A model generated the notes under the pieces. The model was not told where the DNA came from and searched no databases. It saw only the letters and a program-made list of their open reading frames with translations. A program made the translations under genes and the position numbers. A DNA stretch of 64,000 nucleotides from Novosphingobium guangzhouense (GTDB lineage: Bacteria > Pseudomonadota > Alphaproteobacteria > Sphingomonadales > Sphingomonadaceae). How positions within the stretch are numbered: position 1 is the stretch's first letter; the number at the start of each line of letters is the position of its first letter. Positions 1 through 9,193 of the stretch are shown here, in pieces. The stretch is taken from the NCBI RefSeq assembly GCF_002896965.1, contig NZ_LYMM01000021.1, positions 1 through 64,000 of the forward strand, in the 5' to 3' direction.

Positions 1-327
1 ATGCTCATAGATTGACGCGGCGATCGTACTGCGGCCCAATGTCTCAGTGGCCAGTTGTAAAAGCAGGAGTGAAGCAAGGCCCAGCCACCACGCGGGATGC
101 ACCTTCCCGTATCCCGGCCGCGGCCATTGTGTCATCGACGATCCAAAGATCCTTCGCCACCGGCTTCGGAATGCTGAGGGGAGGGTAACCCACATGTTGG
201 GGTCATTCGACGCCTGCGCGCCGCGACGGGCAGAATCGGTATAGGGCCACAAGCGCCGCGCCACCAAAAGCCGCACTCGCGGCTATGTGAAGCTTCGTTC
301 GTGATACATCGCGGCTTTCTCTTCAGC
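1..327. other. No supported gene; left edge of window
   Basis: This stretch lies downstream of the molybdenum oxidoreductase large subunit. I see no reading frame with both a credible start and protein-like composition. On the minus strand, bases 203 to about 320 hold a short hydrophobic reading stretch without a start codon in frame. It could be the remains of a small membrane protein, but this is not supported further. Confidence 0.5.
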
Positions 328-2532
328 TTAAATCTCCGGTAAACCGACCAGCACCTTGTCCGGCGTGATCGGAAAGCTGCGGACTCGTACGCCGCTCGCG
401 TTGTAGACGGCGTTCGCAATGGCACCGGCGGCGCCGCAGATACCGAGCTCGCCGACACCCTTTGCCTGCAGCGGACTGCCAGCCGGATCGCGCTCTTCGA
501 CCAGAAGCACGTCGAGGTGCGGGACGTCGAGGTTCACCGGAATGTGGTACTCGGCGAAATCTGGATTGACGATGTGTCCATCCCGAGGGTCGAAGGTCAG
601 CCCTTCGGTCAAGGCACTGCCGATACCCCAAACCATGCCGCCCATGCACTGCGACGTGGCAGTCTTCGCATTGAGCACCCGGCCGAGGGAGAACGCTCCC
701 GTAAAACGGCGCAGCCGCACCTCTCCCGAATAAGCATTCACCCCGACTTCGGCAAAAAACGCGCCATACATGGCAGCGGAGAACGCTTCGGTAATCTTGC
801 CGGGTTTGAAATGGCCGAGCTGGACCACATCCACGCCCCCCAGCAGATCAGAAAGAGCGACCTTGTCGGCCCCTGAGAAAGCATGCCCATCCTTCAGTTT
901 GAGGGCTGCCTCCTCGCAGCCCAGCTTCGCTGCCAGCGCAGCGCGAACGCCTTCGCAGGCCTCGAGGACTGCCGAACCGGTGGAGCACGCCCCCCAACTC
1001 CCCCCGGAGCCGGAGCCTGGCGGAAAGCGGGTATCACCAAGCCGCACCGTGACAACAGCAGGATCGAGACCGAGCATTTCGCCGGCAATCTGGCCAAGAA
1101 TCGCATAAGTGCCGGTGCCGATGTCGGTCATGTCACTGGCGACTTCGGCGGTCCCATCTGACCGCAGGGTGACGCGGGCATAGGCTTCGTTGAGATTATG
1201 CACGCGCGTTGCCGTGGCCATGCCGGTGCCGACCCACCATTCGTCCTCGCGCCGAAGGCATGGTTTACGGGGGCTCGCGTCCCATCCGAAGCGCTCTGCG
1301 CCGCGCCGCAGGCATTCCTCCAGTTTGCGAGAGCTATAGGGAGTTCCCTCGCTGGGATGCTTCTCGGGAATGTTGCGCAGTCTGAGTTCAACGGGATCGA
1401 TCCCGATCGCCTCCGCCAGCTCATCCATCGCCGCTTCCAGCACCTGCATGCCGACCGCTTCACCAGGCGCGCGCACGGACCCCGCCGTCACACGGTGGAT
1501 GCGACCGAGTTGCAAATCAAGCACCCGGTTCTCGCCAGCATAGAGGAATTCGCTTGCCTGCAACACCGGCTCAGCGAACTCCTCGCCCGGCAGGTTGGTA
1601 ACCCAGGCCTCGTGCCCAAAGCCATTCAGTCGGCCTTGTGCATCAGCGGCAAGGCGCACGCGCTGCCGTGTTTCGGAGCGGCGCATCACGCATTGGAAAA
1701 CCTGTTGGCGCAGCATGACAACACGGACAGGTCGCTTCAGTCGGATCGCCGCCACCGCTGCGGCGACACCCTCCGGGCTGATGCCAAGCTTTGAGCCAAA
1801 ACCGCCGCCGACGTATGGCGAAACGAGCCGGACCTGTTCCGGATCGATGCCCAGGGCGTCGGCCAATTCCTTGCGATTGAAGCGCAGCATCTGCAAGCTG
1901 GAATGGAGCGTGAGTATCTTGCCGTCCCAATCGGCGATACTGGCGTGTGGTTCCATCGCGGCGCTGTTGTGGCCTTCCGTCGTGTACGTCACATCGACAG
2001 TATGCGCAGCTTCGTTGAGGGCTTTGTCGAGGTCGCCCTGGATGATGGGCTCCTCGAACTGCTCGAAGGCAATCGCGTCATCCTGCGCGTCCACCAGAGC
2101 AGCGGCATCTTCGCGATATTCGATCCGCAGCGCCTTGGCGGCGTGGCGGGCTTGCTCGAATGTCTCGGCGACCACCAGCGCGATTGGCTGGCCGTAGTAC
2201 CGGACCTCCCGCACCTTGCGCACCGGGGACTTGCCTGCGCCGCCCTGGGCTGCCCGGGCAGTCATGCGATCGTCGCTGATGACCGCGATCACGCCCGGAA
2301 AATCACGCACAGATGACTCATCGAGGACCGTTACTTCTCCCTTGGCAATGGTCGCAGTGACCAGAACGCCCTCGATGCGGCCGTTCATACGGTATTCCGC
2401 AGCGTAAGTGGCCGTGCCCGACGTCTTGAGCGGACCTTCAGGCCGGTCGAGGGGGCGGCCGATTACCCCTTGCGCCATGGCGTCGAGGCGATTGCGCTCG
2501 TCGGGTTCATCCATGATGTAGGAGCGCGTCAT
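328..2532 (-). CDS. paoC: Aldehyde oxidoreductase molybdopterin-binding subunit (PaoC-like)
   Basis: This is the large catalytic subunit (734 residues) of a three-subunit xanthine-oxidase-family enzyme that oxidises aldehydes with a molybdenum cofactor. The sequence has the family motif GGGFGSK, the GSGSGGSWG cofactor loop, RAPGEA, and near the C-terminus GVGELG, whose Glu is the family's catalytic base. Length matches PaoC. Its ATG overlaps the stop of the FAD subunit gene (ATGA), so the three genes form one operon read paoA-paoB-paoC. The true substrate is unknown; assignment to the PaoC branch rests on length, subunit split and partners. No dedicated XdhC/PaoD maturation gene is adjacent; an xdhC gene lies about 47 kb away at 49682-50698. 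Confidence 0.93.
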   Translation of the reverse strand: MTRSYIMDEPDERNRLDAMAQGVIGRPLDRPEGPLKTSGTATYAAEYRMNGRIEGVLVTATIAKGEVTVLDESSVRDFPGVIAVISDDRMTARAAQGGAGKSPVRKVREVRYYGQPIALVVAETFEQARHAAKALRIEYREDAAALVDAQDDAIAFEQFEEPIIQGDLDKALNEAAHTVDVTYTTEGHNSAAMEPHASIADWDGKILTLHSSLQMLRFNRKELADALGIDPEQVRLVSPYVGGGFGSKLGISPEGVAAAVAAIRLKRPVRVVMLRQQVFQCVMRRSETRQRVRLAADAQGRLNGFGHEAWVTNLPGEEFAEPVLQASEFLYAGENRVLDLQLGRIHRVTAGSVRAPGEAVGMQVLEAAMDELAEAIGIDPVELRLRNIPEKHPSEGTPYSSRKLEECLRRGAERFGWDASPRKPCLRREDEWWVGTGMATATRVHNLNEAYARVTLRSDGTAEVASDMTDIGTGTYAILGQIAGEMLGLDPAVVTVRLGDTRFPPGSGSGGSWGACSTGSAVLEACEGVRAALAAKLGCEEAALKLKDGHAFSGADKVALSDLLGGVDVVQLGHFKPGKITEAFSAAMYGAFFAEVGVNAYSGEVRLRRFTGAFSLGRVLNAKTATSQCMGGMVWGIGSALTEGLTFDPRDGHIVNPDFAEYHIPVNLDVPHLDVLLVEERDPAGSPLQAKGVGELGICGAAGAIANAVYNASGVRVRSFPITPDKVLVGLPEI

Positions 2533-3509
2533 GCCTGCATCCCCGTTGCTTCGCGCAGCACCGCCTTGAGCACCCGGCGCGTCATGCCAATCTTGAAATC
2601 GTTCTGGCCGTAACTACAGGCGCCATCGAGCAGCAGATCGGCGACGGCTTCGAACAGCGTGTCGGATGGTGCCTTGCCGGTAAGCAGTTCGTCCATGTCG
2701 GAATCGTGCCAGGGCTTGTGGGCCAAACCGCCGAAGGCGAGGGCGGCGCTGGCGATCCGTCCTTCGTCCATCTTCAGCACGCAGGCAATAGACACGAGCG
2801 CGAAGGCGTAGGAGGCCCGGTCGCGCACCTTGCGATAGATTTGTGTGCCGCCGACCGGGGCGGGAAGCGTCACTGCCGTGATGACATCGCCCGGCTCCAG
2901 CACGTTGTCGCGATCCGGTGTGTCACCTGGCAAACGATGGAATTCGCGCACCGGTATGCTTCGCACCGATCCGTCCGGCGCGGTCACCTCAACATCGGCA
3001 TTGAGCGCGGCCAGGGCAACGGCCATGTCACCGGGATAGGTCGCGATACAGTCCTCGCTGGCGCCGAGAATCGCGTGGATGCGATTTGCGCCCTCAAGCG
3101 CACTGCAACCGCTGCCGGGATCGCGCTTGTTGCAGGCCTGATCGCGATTGTAGAAGTAGTAGCACCGTGTTCTCTGGCACAGATTGCCGCCGGTGGTGGC
3201 CTTGTTGCGCAGCTGAAAAGTCGCCCCGGCAAGGATCGCGCGGGAAAGCACCGGATAATGGCCACGAACTCTTGGATGGGCGGCGCAGGCGCTATTGGTG
3301 ACCAGCGAACCGATGCGCAGGCCGGCACCCGATTGCGCGATATTTGCGAGGTCGAGCCGATTGATGTCGATGACAACCTCGGGAACCTCGATCTCCAGCT
3401 TCATCAAGTCGAGCAGATTGGTCCCGCCGGCGATGAGGCGGGCACCATCACGCGTCTGCTGGCAGGCATGCGCTACCGCTGCGGCGCGGCTATAGGTAAA
3501 AGCCCTCAT
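2529..3509 (-). CDS. paoB: Aldehyde oxidoreductase FAD-binding subunit (PaoB-like)
   Basis: This is the FAD subunit (326 residues) that passes electrons between the 2Fe-2S subunit and the acceptor. It has the CO-dehydrogenase-flavoprotein fold: the early LIAGGTNLLD motif and TTGGNL. The segment with Cys111, Cys116, Cys126 and Cys135 matches the extra 4Fe-4S loop known in PaoB and in 4-hydroxybenzoyl-CoA reductase beta. I chose the ATG at 3509, which overlaps the upstream TGA as ATGA, over an earlier start inside paoA, because the protein then begins with the usual MRAFTYSR. It is translationally coupled to both neighbours. Confidence 0.93.
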   Translation of the reverse strand: MRAFTYSRAAAVAHACQQTRDGARLIAGGTNLLDLMKLEIEVPEVVIDINRLDLANIAQSGAGLRIGSLVTNSACAAHPRVRGHYPVLSRAILAGATFQLRNKATTGGNLCQRTRCYYFYNRDQACNKRDPGSGCSALEGANRIHAILGASEDCIATYPGDMAVALAALNADVEVTAPDGSVRSIPVREFHRLPGDTPDRDNVLEPGDVITAVTLPAPVGGTQIYRKVRDRASYAFALVSIACVLKMDEGRIASAALAFGGLAHKPWHDSDMDELLTGKAPSDTLFEAVADLLLDGACSYGQNDFKIGMTRRVLKAVLREATGMQA

Positions 3510-4006
3510 CGCTTTGTCTCCAGGATTTCTGTGACGGCGTCGACAATGTTCGAATAGGCCCCGCAGCGACACAGGTTACCACTCATGCGCTCGCGTATCT
3601 CGTCTGTCGTGAGCTTAACGGGCTCGAAAAGATCGGCAGTCACAAAGCTCGGCCAGCCGTTTGCGGCCTCATCGATCATCGCCTTGGCAGAGCAGATTTG
3701 GCCCGGCGTGCAATAACCGCACTGATAGCCATCGTGCCGCACAAACGCCGCTTGCAGCGGGTGAAGGTTTGACGCGGTACCCAAGCCTTCGATCGTCGTT
3801 ACCTGATCATCTTCGTGCATGACCGCGAGAGTCAGGCAGCTGTTGATGCGCTGGCCATTGACCAGAACAGTACATGCGCCGCACTGACCGTGATCGCAGC
3901 CCTTCTTGGTGCCGGTCAGGCCGCATTCGTCCCGCAGGTAGTCGAGCAGAGTGGTCCGGGGATCGCCGATGAAGTCGTGATCGGTTCCGTTGATCGTCAG
4001 TGGCAT
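3506..4006 (-). CDS. paoA: Aldehyde oxidoreductase 2Fe-2S subunit (PaoA-like), no Tat signal
   Basis: This is the iron-sulfur subunit (166 residues). The plant-ferredoxin-type cluster ligands are Cys37, Cys42, Cys45 and Cys57, and the second, all-helical cluster site shows CGYCTPGQ and CRCG. The start ATG has a GAGGGA ribosome site. E. coli PaoA carries an N-terminal Tat signal that exports the complex; this protein starts directly with the ferredoxin domain and has no such signal. The complex is therefore probably cytoplasmic, unless another subunit carries it. It is the first gene of the operon, so the promoter should lie in 4007-4475. Confidence 0.93.
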   Translation of the reverse strand: MPLTINGTDHDFIGDPRTTLLDYLRDECGLTGTKKGCDHGQCGACTVLVNGQRINSCLTLAVMHEDDQVTTIEGLGTASNLHPLQAAFVRHDGYQCGYCTPGQICSAKAMIDEAANGWPSFVTADLFEPVKLTTDEIRERMSGNLCRCGAYSNIVDAVTEILETKR

Positions 4007-4475
4007 CGTTCCCTCGCGCTAGCGCCAGCCTCTCGACCGACGGCGGGCCGGACAGCATGGCAGTCAGTCAGGCCAATCCTAGCAACTTTAGCGCTGCGGG
4101 TTTGTTGCATCCGACTAACCCAGATCAATGTGCTCGCCGCAGCGACTGTATGGGTGTTGCCGAGGCGACGTAGCTCCCATTAGTCATACTAGTGGAGCCG
4201 CGTCGTCGGCTTGTTACCAAAGCCTGGTCCAACCTGTAAGTGCGCGCCGCGCGACGGTCTCAAGTGGGTGACGAGCGACTTTCGCATCAAACTCCATGCC
4301 ACGGGCAGACGTCGCGCGTTCATGGGATCTGGGTGACCGCGAACTCGCCCGTTGACGCCGGGAGGCGCCCCGGCGAGACTCCCACACATGTCTGTGGTCG
4401 CATCGTTATGTTGACGAAACAAGACCAGAGGTCGCCCGTTCCTTGAAGACCAGAATAACAAGCGTGGCAGATCAC
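4007..4475. other. Divergent intergenic region upstream of paoA and the lipoprotein gene
   Basis: This gap separates two outward-facing operons and should hold both promoters. I could not pick out a convincing -35/-10 pair, operator or small gene. Short reading frames exist on both strands but lack ribosome sites. Confidence 0.4.
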
Positions 4476-4922
4476 ATGAGATGGATAATGGCCTTCGCCT
4501 TACCGCTTCTTCTTTCCGCATGCGAAGGTCTGCCACGGGACCCGGCCGGGACCCTGGCCAGGGTCGAGAAAAACCATATCTTCACGGTTGGATTGGTGGC
4601 GGGTGCATACGAGAGTCCTGCGGCGCGAAGACTGCTGGCGGAGATCGCGAAGCGAACACGAGCGCGTCCACAAGTCATTCATGGCCCCCAGGAGGTGCTT
4701 CTTGAGCATCTTTCGCAGGGACGAGCCGATCTCGTCATCGGCTCCTTCAGCGAGGCCAGCCCGTGGGAGACCGAGATGGCTTTCGGTCCCGCGCTCGCCT
4801 CGCAAGGAGCCGGCAAGCACGCGATTGAGCTGAAGGCCGCCATGCGTAACGGAGAGAACCGGTGGATCATGCTGGTCGAGCGGGCCTCGCGGGCCGTGTC
4901 TCGTGAAGCGAGCGGCCAATGA
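4476..4922 (+). CDS. Small lipoprotein with half of a solute-binding fold
   Basis: The 148-residue product starts with a lipoprotein signal (MRWIMAFALPLLLSAC), with a lipobox cysteine at about residue 15. The mature part resembles the first lobe of an amino-acid-type periplasmic binding protein, including the stretch GRADLVIGSFS, but is about half the usual length, so it may not bind ligand as a full clam-shell. I chose the ATG at 4476, directly before the signal, over a TTG at 4443. The stop overlaps the start of the cation transporter gene (ATGA), so the two are coupled and probably act together at the envelope. The ligand is unknown. Confidence 0.7.
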   Translation: MRWIMAFALPLLLSACEGLPRDPAGTLARVEKNHIFTVGLVAGAYESPAARRLLAEIAKRTRARPQVIHGPQEVLLEHLSQGRADLVIGSFSEASPWETEMAFGPALASQGAGKHAIELKAAMRNGENRWIMLVERASRAVSREASGQ

Positions 4923-5839
4923 CGAATAGTCTTCCGAACGAACTACGCGACACTATGCGCGCCGCCATCAGGCTGGAGTACTGGAACCTCTTCTGGACGG
5001 CGACGATTGTAGTCGTGATGGGGCTGGTAATGGGCCAGAGCGAAACCATGAAGACGGCCTGGGTAGAGGATACGCTGGGCGTGGTCCCCCCGATAATGTT
5101 CCTTATCGCCGCAAGGATGGAACTGACGGGCAAGCGATCGAAACGGTTTCCCTTCGGCTTCGAGCGGGTGAACGGTCTTGGCTTCTTCGTCGCCGCCGTC
5201 GCCCTTACCGCGGTCGGCCTACTACTGCTCTATAACGCCGCCACCGCGCTGGTCGCAGCCGAGCACGCAACCGTCGGCTCGATCGTTCTTTTCGGCCATG
5301 ACCTCTGGCTGGGATGGCTGATGATTGCGGCCCAGCTCTATTCCCTCGTTCCTCCGATGCTGATCGGGCGCAAAGAACTTCCGCTTGCCGAAAAGCTGAA
5401 CGACAAGCTGCTGCACACCGATGCATTGATGAACAAGGCGAACTGGCTGACCGGAGCCGCCGGGCTCGCTGGCATCGTCGGGCTGGGCCTTGGCTGGTGG
5501 TGGGCGGATTCGGTTGCCGCCGCCATCATCTCGATCGATGTCATCAGCGACGGGGTTAAGGCGCTGCGGTCCTCGACGGCCGAGCTTGTGGACGGTTCGC
5601 CTCGTGCGCTTTCGGGCCCGGAACTGTCGGGCGATGCGCTGGCGTTGGAAGAGCGGCTTCGTAGCGAGTTCCCTTCGGCGACCATTCGTCTGCGCGAAAC
5701 CGGGCGGCTTATCCGTGCCGAAGTGCATGGCGTGCACCCTCCGTGCGAGCCCAGACATCCGCGCCACTACTGGCCGAGGGGGAAAGAGCGGGCTTGGAGG
5801 CTGGCCCAGGTGAGCTTCGTTCCGCCCGATCAGGAGTGA
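4919..5839 (+). CDS. Cation diffusion facilitator family transporter
   Basis: This 306-residue inner-membrane protein has about six hydrophobic segments and the layout of cation diffusion facilitators, which export divalent metals in exchange for protons. The predicted fifth segment holds WWADSVAAA followed by ELVDGSP, as in the family. The classical His-x-x-x-Asp metal site of segment two is not seen, and HTDALMNKAN stands near where a second site would be, so the metal specificity or even the function may differ from zinc exporters. It is coupled to the upstream lipoprotein gene. Confidence 0.82.
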   Translation: MTNSLPNELRDTMRAAIRLEYWNLFWTATIVVVMGLVMGQSETMKTAWVEDTLGVVPPIMFLIAARMELTGKRSKRFPFGFERVNGLGFFVAAVALTAVGLLLLYNAATALVAAEHATVGSIVLFGHDLWLGWLMIAAQLYSLVPPMLIGRKELPLAEKLNDKLLHTDALMNKANWLTGAAGLAGIVGLGLGWWWADSVAAAIISIDVISDGVKALRSSTAELVDGSPRALSGPELSGDALALEERLRSEFPSATIRLRETGRLIRAEVHGVHPPCEPRHPRHYWPRGKERAWRLAQVSFVPPDQE

Positions 5840-5988
5840 TAAGCGCGCCTGCGGCACGCTTGCTGCTTTTCGCTCATCCTTATCCAGGCACTGGTCAGGC
5901 GATGGGCCGTGCCTTCGGGATACAAAGTTTCGCGACCATGCAACGCGTTGTTCCGCAAGCTGTTTGCTATCGCAAGAGGAGAAACAGC

Positions 5989-6953
5989 GTGCCCGAAATC
6001 GATGGCGATGCCGCTGCAGGTCTGAAGGCGACTACGCCGTTGGCCATTCCGTCTTCCGGATGGAAGCAGATCATCATGCGGGCCTGGCGCGAGGCAAGTA
6101 GCGACAATCTGGGTTTGATAGCCTCCGGCGTTGCGTTCTGCGCAGTCCTCGCGATGGTGCCGACGCTCGGTGCCATTGTCCTCACTTATGGGCTGGTCGC
6201 GACACCGGAGACGGTGGCGTCCAACATCGCGTCGCTTACGGCGATGATGCCGCAGGAGGCGGCACGGCTTATCGGCGAGCAACTCGGCAATGTCGTGCAG
6301 ACCTCCGACGGAAAGAAAGGAATAGGTCTGCTGATCGCTATGGCCATTGCCTTATACGGCGTGATGAAGGGCGCCTCGGCGCTCATTGTCGCGCTCAATA
6401 TCGCCTATGATGAAGAGGAAAGCCGCAGCTTCATGCGTCTCAACCTCGTAGCTTTTGCGATCGCATCCGGAAGCGTGCTCGTCGCAATCCTCGCGATGAC
6501 GGCGATCGCCGGCCTCTCGGCGTTATCCGCGCTTTCTTCATCGGCTCCCGGTTTCGTTGCCGTCCTTTTGACGATCCTTTCCTACTTGCTGGTCGGCGCT
6601 GTCGGAACGGCGCTTGCTGCGACGGTCTACCGGTACGGCCCTGACCGGGCGCAGGCCAAATGGCGATGGTTGACGCCGGGGTCGGTTTTGCGGCGGTATC
6701 ATGGATGATCATGACTTTCGGGTTCGGCCTCTACGTTGCCAACTTCGGCAACTACGACGCGACCTATGGCTCGCTGGGTGCGGCGACGGTCTTGCTGACA
6801 TGGCTGTATCTCTCGGCTTACGTCCTGCTCCTCGGCGCGGAACTGAATTGCGAGCTTGAGCGACAGACAGCACGCGACACGACGACTGGCCTGGAGCAAG
6901 CTTTGGGTGAGCGCGGGGCCTATGCCGCCGATACCGTCGCGCATGTCGGCTAA
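5989..6953 (+). pseudogene. yihY: YihY/BrkB family membrane protein, frameshifted
   Basis: The gene reads from a GTG at 5989 (ribosome site AAGAGGAG just upstream) in one frame to TPGSV near 6685, and then in another frame through VANFGNY, ATYGSLGA and LLTWLYLSAYVLLLGAELN to 6953. Both halves match the YihY/BrkB inner-membrane family. Adding one T to the TTTT at 6686-6689 restores a 321-residue protein, a normal family length. As given, the first frame stops at 6708, losing the last transmembrane part. This is either a true pseudogene or a homopolymer contraction in the assembly. The biochemical role of the family is not settled. Confidence 0.85.
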
Positions 6954-7011
6954 AATCAGCGGGGGCCGCTTGGCCTGCCTTCGCACGTGGACACCAGAAG
7001 CACTTCGGCAG

Positions 7012-8148
7012 CTAAGACGAGCGGAAGCGTGACTTGGGGACGTGCGTGATGCGGCAGGCGAGATCGGCCTCCCCGGAAGCCACGACGTAGTGTTCGCCGC
7101 GATCGACGATGCCGGTCGTGAAGACGACATCGCGCACGTACATCAGGTCTTCCAGGGGGCGGGTCAGCTCCGGGTTCGCTTCCAGCAGCGGCTTATGTTC
7201 TGTCCGGATCACGCTGCTGGGATCGTCCCGGTCCAGCAGCGACCAGTACGTGCGGTAGATGCCGACAATCTCGTGCGGCTCAACGCCGTGCCATAAGGTC
7301 AGCCACCCCTCGTCGGTCAGGATTGGTGGGGCGCCGCCGCCCATGCGGGAAGTGGCGATAGTCGCGGCGTGCGGGCGGATCCCCGGCCTGTGCCACGGTT
7401 TCCAGAACAGCGCGTCCGGAGAATGGGCAAGGTTTATCGACGGACCGGCGCGCCACTCGCTGCCCGGCGGATACGCGAAGTACAGATCGCCAAGCGGACG
7501 GGTCTGCGCCCAGTACTGACCGTCGATCAAACCTTCGAAAATCAGCATGTCCTTGTTCTGGTGATCGAGCACGATTGCCTCGAAACGCCAGTCAAGCCCG
7601 TTGCGAGAACTGTACAACGTCGTGGAATGCCGCTCCGGACTGACGGAACATGTGGTCATGAGATAGCGATCGCCCACACGGCTGATCCGCGCATCCTCCA
7701 CGCCATAGCACTGGAAGTCGTGCGCAGGGGCAATCGCTCGATCATAATGAAAGGCCACGATCTGCAGCCCATCCGGGGACAGTTCGACCGGCAACAGCCA
7801 CGAGAGCGAGGTCAGCGCCATCACCCGCCAGCCACCCCCCCGCAGCATGAACTTGCGCGGATCAGCAACGTCGGCATGCTCCAGCGGCCATGCGTCCAGC
7901 ACATAGCGGCCACCATCGCCGCTGCCCGCTTCCCAGCGGATGGAGTGTATATGCCCCTTGCCGATGGGATGACGCAGTGCTTCCGCGACCCGTACCATGG
8001 CCATTAGATTGCCGTTGGGGAGGGAGGTCAGCCCCGGGTTGAAAGCGCCCAGCACGTAAGTCTCAGCGTCCAGATGTCCTGAGAGAGGCGAGCGCAACAG
8101 GTCAATGTCGTGCGGGGTGATGACCAGGCGATCGATCGCGTACCTCAT
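7012..8148 (-). CDS. GH130-family glycosidase / glycoside phosphorylase
   Basis: The 378-residue protein has the five-bladed propeller motifs of family GH130: an N-terminal PNGNLMAMVR segment, YGVEDARI (the EDARI region holds family active-site residues) and GAPPILTDEGWLTLWHG. GH130 enzymes usually phosphorolyse or hydrolyse mannosides; the exact glycan cannot be told from sequence. No signal peptide is present, so it acts in the cytoplasm. Its ATG overlaps the stop of the SDR gene (ATGA), so it is the second gene of a two-gene operon. Confidence 0.85.
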   Translation of the reverse strand: MRYAIDRLVITPHDIDLLRSPLSGHLDAETYVLGAFNPGLTSLPNGNLMAMVRVAEALRHPIGKGHIHSIRWEAGSGDGGRYVLDAWPLEHADVADPRKFMLRGGGWRVMALTSLSWLLPVELSPDGLQIVAFHYDRAIAPAHDFQCYGVEDARISRVGDRYLMTTCSVSPERHSTTLYSSRNGLDWRFEAIVLDHQNKDMLIFEGLIDGQYWAQTRPLGDLYFAYPPGSEWRAGPSINLAHSPDALFWKPWHRPGIRPHAATIATSRMGGGAPPILTDEGWLTLWHGVEPHEIVGIYRTYWSLLDRDDPSSVIRTEHKPLLEANPELTRPLEDLMYVRDVVFTTGIVDRGEHYVVASGEADLACRITHVPKSRFRSS

Positions 8149-8903
8149 TCGCCTTCCAGCGCACGGGGCACGATCGTCAGCTGCTGCACGACCGTTCGGC
8201 GCGGCTGGGTCAGCAGATAGTGGACACCGACCGCGATGTCTTCGGCGCGCAGCATGGTCTCGGCTTCGATCATTTCGCGCTGCTTTTCGTCCGGGATGTC
8301 CGGATACTGCATGTCGGCCCCTGTCTTGCCGGGCTCGACCAGCGAAACCTTGATACCCTTTGACCCAAGCTCGCGGCGCAGCGCCTCCGAAAATCCGGCA
8401 ATGCCAGCTTTCATCCCCGCGTATACGGTCGATCCTGGCCCCAGCACATGGGCGCTCATCGACCCGATGAGCACGATGTCCCCCTCGCCGCGCAAGGCAT
8501 GCTCGGCGGCGTGGGCGGTCATCAGATAGGCGGTGAAGTCGCTCGCGATGGCATAGCGGACCTGCGCCGCGCTCATCTCAGACAGACTGCCGGCAGCCAC
8601 CGCGGAGTTGACCACCACGACGTCGGGCGACGACACGTATCTGGCAGCGGCGTCGAAGAAACGCTGCACGCCGTCAGGCTCGGCAAGATCGAGGGCAATG
8701 CCGTCACCTTCGCCGACTTCCCTGATACGCTGCAGCGCGTCTTCCAGATGCTCAGGCGTCCGGCCGCAAATGAACACCTTCACCCCCTCGCTTGCGAGCA
8801 ATACCGCGATCGCCCGACCTATGCCGGTAGTCCCGCCCGATATGATCGCCTGTCGCCCCCGAAGCGAAGGCATATGGGTATGGGCATCGGCAAGGTCGGT
8901 CAT
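8145..8903 (-). CDS. SDR family NAD(P)-dependent oxidoreductase
   Basis: This 252-residue short-chain dehydrogenase has the cofactor motif SGGTTGIGRA near the N-terminus and the catalytic Ser...Tyr-x-x-x-Lys set (IGSMSA, then YAGMKAG). I chose the ATG at 8903 because AGGAG stands six bases upstream; a longer frame begins at 8945 but has no such site. The segment VVVNSAVAAG replaces the usual NNAG. It is coupled to the GH130 gene, which hints at a sugar or sugar-derived substrate, but this is inference. Confidence 0.87.
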   Translation of the reverse strand: MTDLADAHTHMPSLRGRQAIISGGTTGIGRAIAVLLASEGVKVFICGRTPEHLEDALQRIREVGEGDGIALDLAEPDGVQRFFDAAARYVSSPDVVVVNSAVAAGSLSEMSAAQVRYAIASDFTAYLMTAHAAEHALRGEGDIVLIGSMSAHVLGPGSTVYAGMKAGIAGFSEALRRELGSKGIKVSLVEPGKTGADMQYPDIPDEKQREMIEAETMLRAEDIAVGVHYLLTQPRRTVVQQLTIVPRALEGE

Positions 8904-9193
8904 GATGGCTCCTGCGTGGTGCTGACCCTTTTCAACAGCATGCAAGGCACCGCCGTTCCCGAGGTTATGCGCATTGGAGACTCACGCGCATATTTCCTGA
9001 TCGCGTTTCAATGACGCCCGCTTTTTCAGGTCGTTGAGCTCGTTTGGTTCAAAATGGCGATCAGTGGCCGAATTCGCATGGCATCCTTCCGGCACCCGCG
9101 CGAACTTAGAGGCGATAGAGACCGTGGCCACAATCGGTCTATGTTCCTCTCCTCGGCGATGATGAAAGGAGCATGCGGGCGCTGGTTCGGTGA

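Noticed and set aside
203..320. Short hydrophobic peptide downstream of paoC
   Set aside because: No start codon in frame; only a further one-base insertion would provide one.
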